Of a stretch of DNA of 10,524 nucleotides, positions 7,206-10,524 are shown piece by piece (the first letter of the stretch is position 1; each line of letters opens with the position of its first letter). The position numbers and the translations under genes were made by a program. The notes below the pieces were generated by a model. That model worked only from the letters and a program-made list of their open reading frames with translations. It was not told the DNA's origin and made no database searches. Location of the stretch: contig NWUY0300036003.1 of the NCBI GenBank assembly GCA_004151065.3, forward strand, positions 6,789 through 17,312, in the 5' to 3' direction. The stretch is from Larix sibirica. Lineage: Eukaryota; Streptophyta; Pinopsida; Pinales; Pinaceae.

Positions 7206-8309
7206 TCATCCCTTAAGGAAAGAAAACTGCTCTATCAACACAAGCTTTGATGAAATCTCTTTGATTCGGCTGGTAATCACCTTTGCTGTGATTTTATAGA
7301 TGTAATTACATAAGGATATATGCCTATAATCATTGAAGGATTGACCATGGTATTTCTTAGAAATGAGAGAGATGAAGGTTGTGTTGAAAACCACCAATAC
7401 TCTTCCCTTAATCCTAGATTCCTCAATTATAGCCAAAATATCCTTATCAAATAACTCCAATAGCCATCCATTAGGGCCAGGTCTCTTATCATTTTGAAGA
7501 GAGTTGATGGCTTCTTTGACTTCGTCCATATTAACAAGTTGCTGCAAAATAGAATTTTGCTCCTCAGATATGAGAGCTGGAATAAATGAAGAGAGACACA
7601 TCATCTGCATAAGAGACACCTCATTTGCTTTTGAATATATATATTTGAAATGTTCAACACCTAGACAAGCCAGATCCTAAAAGCCCGAGTATTCGATCCC
7701 ATCCTCATCTATCAATTGCCAGATGGAATTACACATTTTCCTGTGTTGTATATGATTATGTAAAAATTGCGTATTATTATCACCCAAACTGATCCAAATG
7801 TATCTTCTCTTTAGCCTAGCTATAGCCTCTTCCTCCAATAAAATCTCCCTTTTTTTGTTTTCCAGGGTGACAATTTCCTTTCTCTGTTCAGCTGATGAGT
7901 AAAACTGCGAATGATTTGAATGGAAAGCTTCAAGTGTATCTTCAATGCTTTTTAATTCAAGAGAAAGATCCAATCTCTTATGTGCAATCCATGGGATATC
8001 CAAACCCTTGATTTTCTTAGGATTCTCATGGAATTGTACGGCTGTTGAAACAGGGTTGTTACTGTTGTAAGGAGTCCAAGCCCTAAATGTCATTTCTCTA
8101 AATTCGATTTCTTTAAGCCATCTGACATCAAATTTAAATGGGCTAGGTGGATTTCTAAGTCTTTGTGCTATCGCCAAGAAGATAGAGTGATGATCGGAGT
8201 CACCTCCCACTCCCACCCATTGTCGTACAAAGGAAGTCAATCGGAGGGTACCTTCATTGATTAAAAATCTATCTAGTCTCTTTGCAATATAGTCTTCACC
8301 CGTCCTCAT
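7206..8309 (-). pseudogene. LINE B ORF2 middle: endonuclease end, linker and RT fingers
   Basis: One frame is open over about 370 codons except for a TAG at 7677-7679. It begins with GEDYIAKRLDRFLINEG and SFVRQWVGVGGDSDHHSIFL, in which the S-D-H motif is the C-terminal catalytic block of the apurinic-like endonuclease. A linker follows with RRYIWISLGDNNTQFLHNHI (usual form: K.RW...GD.N..FFH). Past the TAG it reads ACLGVEHFKYIYSK and DEVKEAINSLQNDKRPGPNG (the RT entry motif K-x-P-G-P-[ND]-G), FNTTFISLISKK, FNDYRHISLCNYIYKITAKV and EQFSFLKG. At 7206 the frame is lost; QIHDAV-like sequence resumes in another. Neighbours fit a single ORF2. Confidence 0.85.
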
Positions 8310-8854
8310 ATTCCTCCAAGTGGGCCTTTCAGAAGGATATCCAAAAGTGAGTGGGACTCCAGCTGCCTACTAAAATATTCTACAAGTGGGTCTCTTTGTG
8401 CATTCCTACCCCAATTATCAGCCTCCCCAAAGGTAAAGTTTAGATCACCACCCATAATCAATCTCTCCACATTCAGAAAACCAGCCCCAAATAATCGGTC
8501 CCAATAAATAGTTCTATGTTGGTGTGGTCCATAAACATTTATAAAGGAAAGGCCAAACCCAATTCTCTTGAAAACAAGACTTCTCCCAAGCCAGAAGGGA
8601 AATCCAAGCTATTTGTACAGAGAAAAATGTTGGTGTTCCATCCATAATGAGACCTCCAAACCTGTCAATAGCGTCTGCACATACAAAGTTCCAACCTGTA
8701 AGAAGGCTTTTAAGGTCATCAATAATGAGATCACTAGAAGCAAGAGTCTCCTATAGCATGACTACCATAGAACCAGAAGTCGAAATAAGTCTTCTCGGGG
8801 TACTTTTTTAGAGGGAATCCCAAGCCCTCTGCAGTTTAGGGAGTGAACTAGCAT
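8310..8854 (-). pseudogene. LINE B ORF2 start: endonuclease N-terminal part (frameshifted)
   Basis: The endonuclease nicks target DNA for target-primed reverse transcription. The ATG at 8854-8852 begins MLVHSLNCRGLGIPSKKVPR, matching the N-C-R-G-L-G start of plant L1 ORF2, with the catalytic Asn. The frame stops at 8764-8762. Other frames then give WNFVCADAIDRFGGLIM, FLCTNSLDFPSGLG, FGLSFINVYGPHQHRTIYWD, and LIMGGDLNFTFGEADNWGR (GGD-x-N block, about 8452-8438). After a further shift near 8340 it reads ERPTWRNMRTGED, joining the next entry. The Glu of the usual Q-E-T-K block was not found; it falls where the frame breaks near 8760. The TGA of ORF1 overlaps this ATG. Confidence 0.75.
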
Positions 8855-9360
8855 CAAGGAAACCTTGTCCTAGGATTGCAAGCTCTAAGTGGCACTGAAA
8901 GACTTTTATGTCTACCAGCATTTATATCCAGTATAGCTTGTGTTCTTGTAGTATCCATAATAGATCGTCTACCTCTCAGCCTAGTAGACGTTTTGGAGAG
9001 ACCTCTGATCCCTCCTAGCCCGAAACCCCTGTGGGGTATAGTCCCTGATTTAGATATGATATTATAGTCATTAAGGACTTTTTGAGTGTATAAGGGGGAG
9101 AGGGGTCCTTTTCCTTAGGTAAATCATCTTTTTGTTGTTATAATACAATACCACTCTCCCCCAAAAGCAAAGGGATCGTAAAAGATCCACTAGAAAGAGA
9201 CAAAGGGAGACGGGAACACACAGACTGAAGGGTTTCAGTGGGCTCGGGGGACAAAGAAAGATACAAGACTTTGTAGGGTGAAAGAGACCTATCAAAAGAA
9301 AATGAGCCCAGAGGAGACTGGTCCAGATCGGGAAAAAATCGTTTCCACGAAGGCGGAGAT
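8854..9360 (-). pseudogene. LINE B ORF1, C-terminal part (frameshifted)
   Basis: ORF1 of L1 elements encodes a nucleic-acid-binding protein. Only its C-terminal part is here. From about 9354 the frame is Pro/Ser/Leu-rich (PPSWKRFFPDLDQ, SPLGSFSFDRSLSP, SLSPEPTETLQSV) and ends at 9138-9140. Another frame reads QQKDDLPKEKDPSPPYTLKK (about 9135-9076). A third gives YNIISKSGTIPHRGFGLGG, RSIMDTTRTQAILDINAG and CNPRTRFP, ending in TGA at 8856-8854. The last piece resembles basic ORF1 C-termini that directly precede NCRGLG in plant LINEs. No CCHC knuckle is visible; it would lie in the missing 5' part. Confidence 0.6.
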
Positions 9361-10524
9361 TCCTCCATAGAGATGGAATGGTAAGGTTCCCATGAAGGTA
9401 AGGACATAAACAACAACTCATAAAATTGTGAATATCGATGAAAAAGAGAATGCTCGGTGCTCGAAAATTCACCATAGAGCCAGCCTCTAGTAGTCTCACA
9501 TACTTGTAAATATCTTTTTACAAATTGTGTTGTATCTAAGGTAGACATTGTTACCATGTCTAGCCTTTTGCTTATTATTTTGACCTTTTCTAGATTCCTT
9601 AAAACTATTGAACCACCATATACTCTTATTTTTTCTAATCTTTTGATATTCAGATAACTTTCTAGCAACATCTTCAATGCTTCACATTGCATAATATTGA
9701 ATACTTTAAGTGAAGGGAATACTCCTTCTTCCACTTCATGCAGCTCTTTTAATTCATTTAACCTAACTAGTGAAAGTATCTCCAACATAGGAAATGTTCC
9801 CATCTCACCATACTCATAAAATTTCTTTATCTTAGGACAATCAATTTAGTTCCCTTAAATTACTAAGTTTATGCAAATCTGGAAATTCTTCCAATCTCCA
9901 ACATTGACTCAATTTAAGAAACCTCAAATTCTGAAATTAAAAAATGTTAGAGTCTATTTTAAGGAGATGAGAACTTACCATCCAAAATCTCTTCAACTGT
10001 ACCATATTAACTATGTCAAGAGGTAGAGTTTCCATCCCTATGAGTGTTAATAAAAGTGATTCCATTTGAGTCATACTCTGTAATGTGCCATCTTTAATTG
10101 CTTCTCCATTGTTTTCCAAGTACAACCTTTTTAACTGTGTTAAGCTACTCAGATTCTGAATAGAGGCCACCTTTTTGCATCCCTCTGCTTTTGCCCACAA
10201 ATGAGTGCAGTGGAACATTTCAAAGCGCTGCAAAGACGTAAGCTTTGAGATATTGTAGGGAAGATACGGCAATTCTATGCATTTGTAAAGGCAGAGATAC
10301 CTTAAAGATCTCAACTTGTGAATATCATATGGTAACTCTGTAATGCTAGATAAACTGAGATCAAGGATTTGAAGGTTTACCAAATTTACAAGTGATGGAG
10401 GCAATGCTGTAATGGGGACACCTCTTAACCTGAGTGATATCAGCTGTTTCAAGCACCCCAGTGTATGAGGCAATGACTGGATGGACGTGTCACTCAGATC
10501 TAGAACCTTAAGAGAGCTCATGCT
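9355..10524 (-). pseudogene. CNL-type NBS-LRR resistance gene, 3' LRR part, disrupted
   Basis: This is the leucine-rich repeat end of a plant intracellular immune receptor, which senses pathogen effectors in the cytoplasm; the NB-ARC part would lie beyond base 10524. The first segment (10521-9979) has repeats such as LKVLDLSDTSIQSLP, LISLRLRGVPITALPPSL, LQILDLSLSSITELP and LRYLCLYKCIELPYLP, all with the LxxLxLxxxxIxxLP pattern, then looser repeats ending in LPLDIVNMVQLKRFWM. A possible 48-bp intron follows. The next part reads NLRFLKLSQCWRLEEFPDL and then hits a frameshift near 9846. After it come IDCPKIKKFYEYGEMGTFPM, LEILSLVRLNELKEL, FPSLKVFNIMQCEAL and LEKIRVYGG. The C-terminal end (RGWLYGEFSSTEHSLF) resembles the tails of gene-family members. 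Beyond about 9430-9355 the frame continues into LINE ORF1. Frameshift plus insertion suggest a pseudogene; TIR-type origin is less likely from the repeat style. Confidence 0.8.
9931..9978 (-). other. Candidate 48-bp intron in the LRR gene
   Basis: On the minus strand, ATG is followed by GTAAGT (9978-9973), a consensus donor. Further on come CTAAC, a plausible branch point about 14 bases before the end, a T-rich run, and TTTCAG ending at 9931. Removal joins FWM to NLRFLKLS in phase 0 and restores a continuous LRR. Read through, the segment would give VSSHLLKIDSNIF and then a TAA. Its length is a multiple of three, but the stop argues against it being coding. Plant introns are usually longer than about 60-70 bases. 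Confidence 0.6.

Larger units (their letters stand above)
4399..9430 (-). mobile_element. LINE B: near-full-length, inactivated L1-type LINE
   Basis: Read on the minus strand, the order is ORF1 C-terminal end, then ORF2 with endonuclease, reverse transcriptase, zf-RVT zinc knuckle and a C-terminal RNase H, then a 3' UTR with AATAAA (4436-4431) and A8 (4406-4399). This is the usual order of RNase H-bearing plant L1 elements. It is about 5 kb long. The 5' end is not exact: it lies between about 9355 and 9430, inside ORF1, so the element is 5'-truncated. At least four frameshifts and several stops break ORF2. No target-site duplication was found on comparing the sequence below 4399 with the sequence near 9355-9450. 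It lies in the same orientation as, and directly downstream of, the LRR gene remnant. Confidence 0.85.

Noticed and set aside
8568-8756. Plus-strand open frame of 62 codons
   Set aside because: Antisense to the endonuclease segment of LINE B, whose motifs (VYGP, GGDLN) are read on the minus strand.
9071-9499. Minus-strand open frame of 142 codons, Leu/Cys-rich and membrane-like
   Set aside because: It overlaps the LRR-to-ORF1 frame in another phase. The LRR family match at 9430-9803 and the ORF1-like composition support the other frame; only its last codons lie near ORF1 sequence.
1-10524. A retron, defence-type RT or other novel RT system
   Set aside because: Both RTs carry the surroundings of plant L1 LINEs (endonuclease, zf-RVT, RNase H for LINE B; matching motifs for LINE A), and all frames are broken or truncated. 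Nothing points to a domesticated or bacterial RT.

Overview
The window looks like nuclear DNA of a seed plant with a large, retroelement-rich genome. It is AT-rich, intergenic in texture, and holds one sequencing ambiguity (N at 3996). A gymnosperm or another large-genome plant would fit the style of the LRR gene and of the LINEs, but that is an impression, not something the sequence proves. Everything recognisable lies on the minus strand. There is no bacterial-type operon, CRISPR array, tRNA or rRNA.

Layout, left to right. 1-33 is an A-run followed by an (AT)n microsatellite. 34-720 has no gene, but holds a TATA-like site and three TTGACC motifs spaced exactly 15 bp apart, perhaps part of an LTR. 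About 850-2000 is a decayed Ty3/gypsy-type polyprotein: aspartic protease, a short linker, then an RNase H-like domain and its conserved tail, with no reverse transcriptase between protease and RNase H. About 2155-2820 is a fragment of a LINE reverse transcriptase (LINE A), open but cut at both ends. 2821-4258 has no recognisable gene; it ends at a possible polypurine tract/LTR edge near 4262. About 4399-9430 is a nearly complete but inactivated L1-type LINE (LINE B): the C-terminal end of ORF1, endonuclease, RT, zf-RVT zinc knuckle, RNase H, and a 3' UTR with AATAAA and a short A-run. About 9355-10524 is the 3' part of a CNL-type (NBS-LRR) disease-resistance gene. Its LRRs run off the right edge of the window, and LINE B lies against its 3' end.

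The genes do not form a working pathway. The story is one of insertion and decay: LINE B adjoins the LRR gene in the same orientation, and the LRR reading frame continues into the LINE without a stop, giving a chimeric open frame. The LRR gene also carries a frameshift and a 48-bp intron-like segment with consensus splice signals. I did not find a convincing undescribed system. The points most worth checking are the LRR-LINE fusion, the very short intron, the TGATG overlap between LINE ORF1 and ORF2, and the protease-RNase H arrangement of the gypsy remnant.
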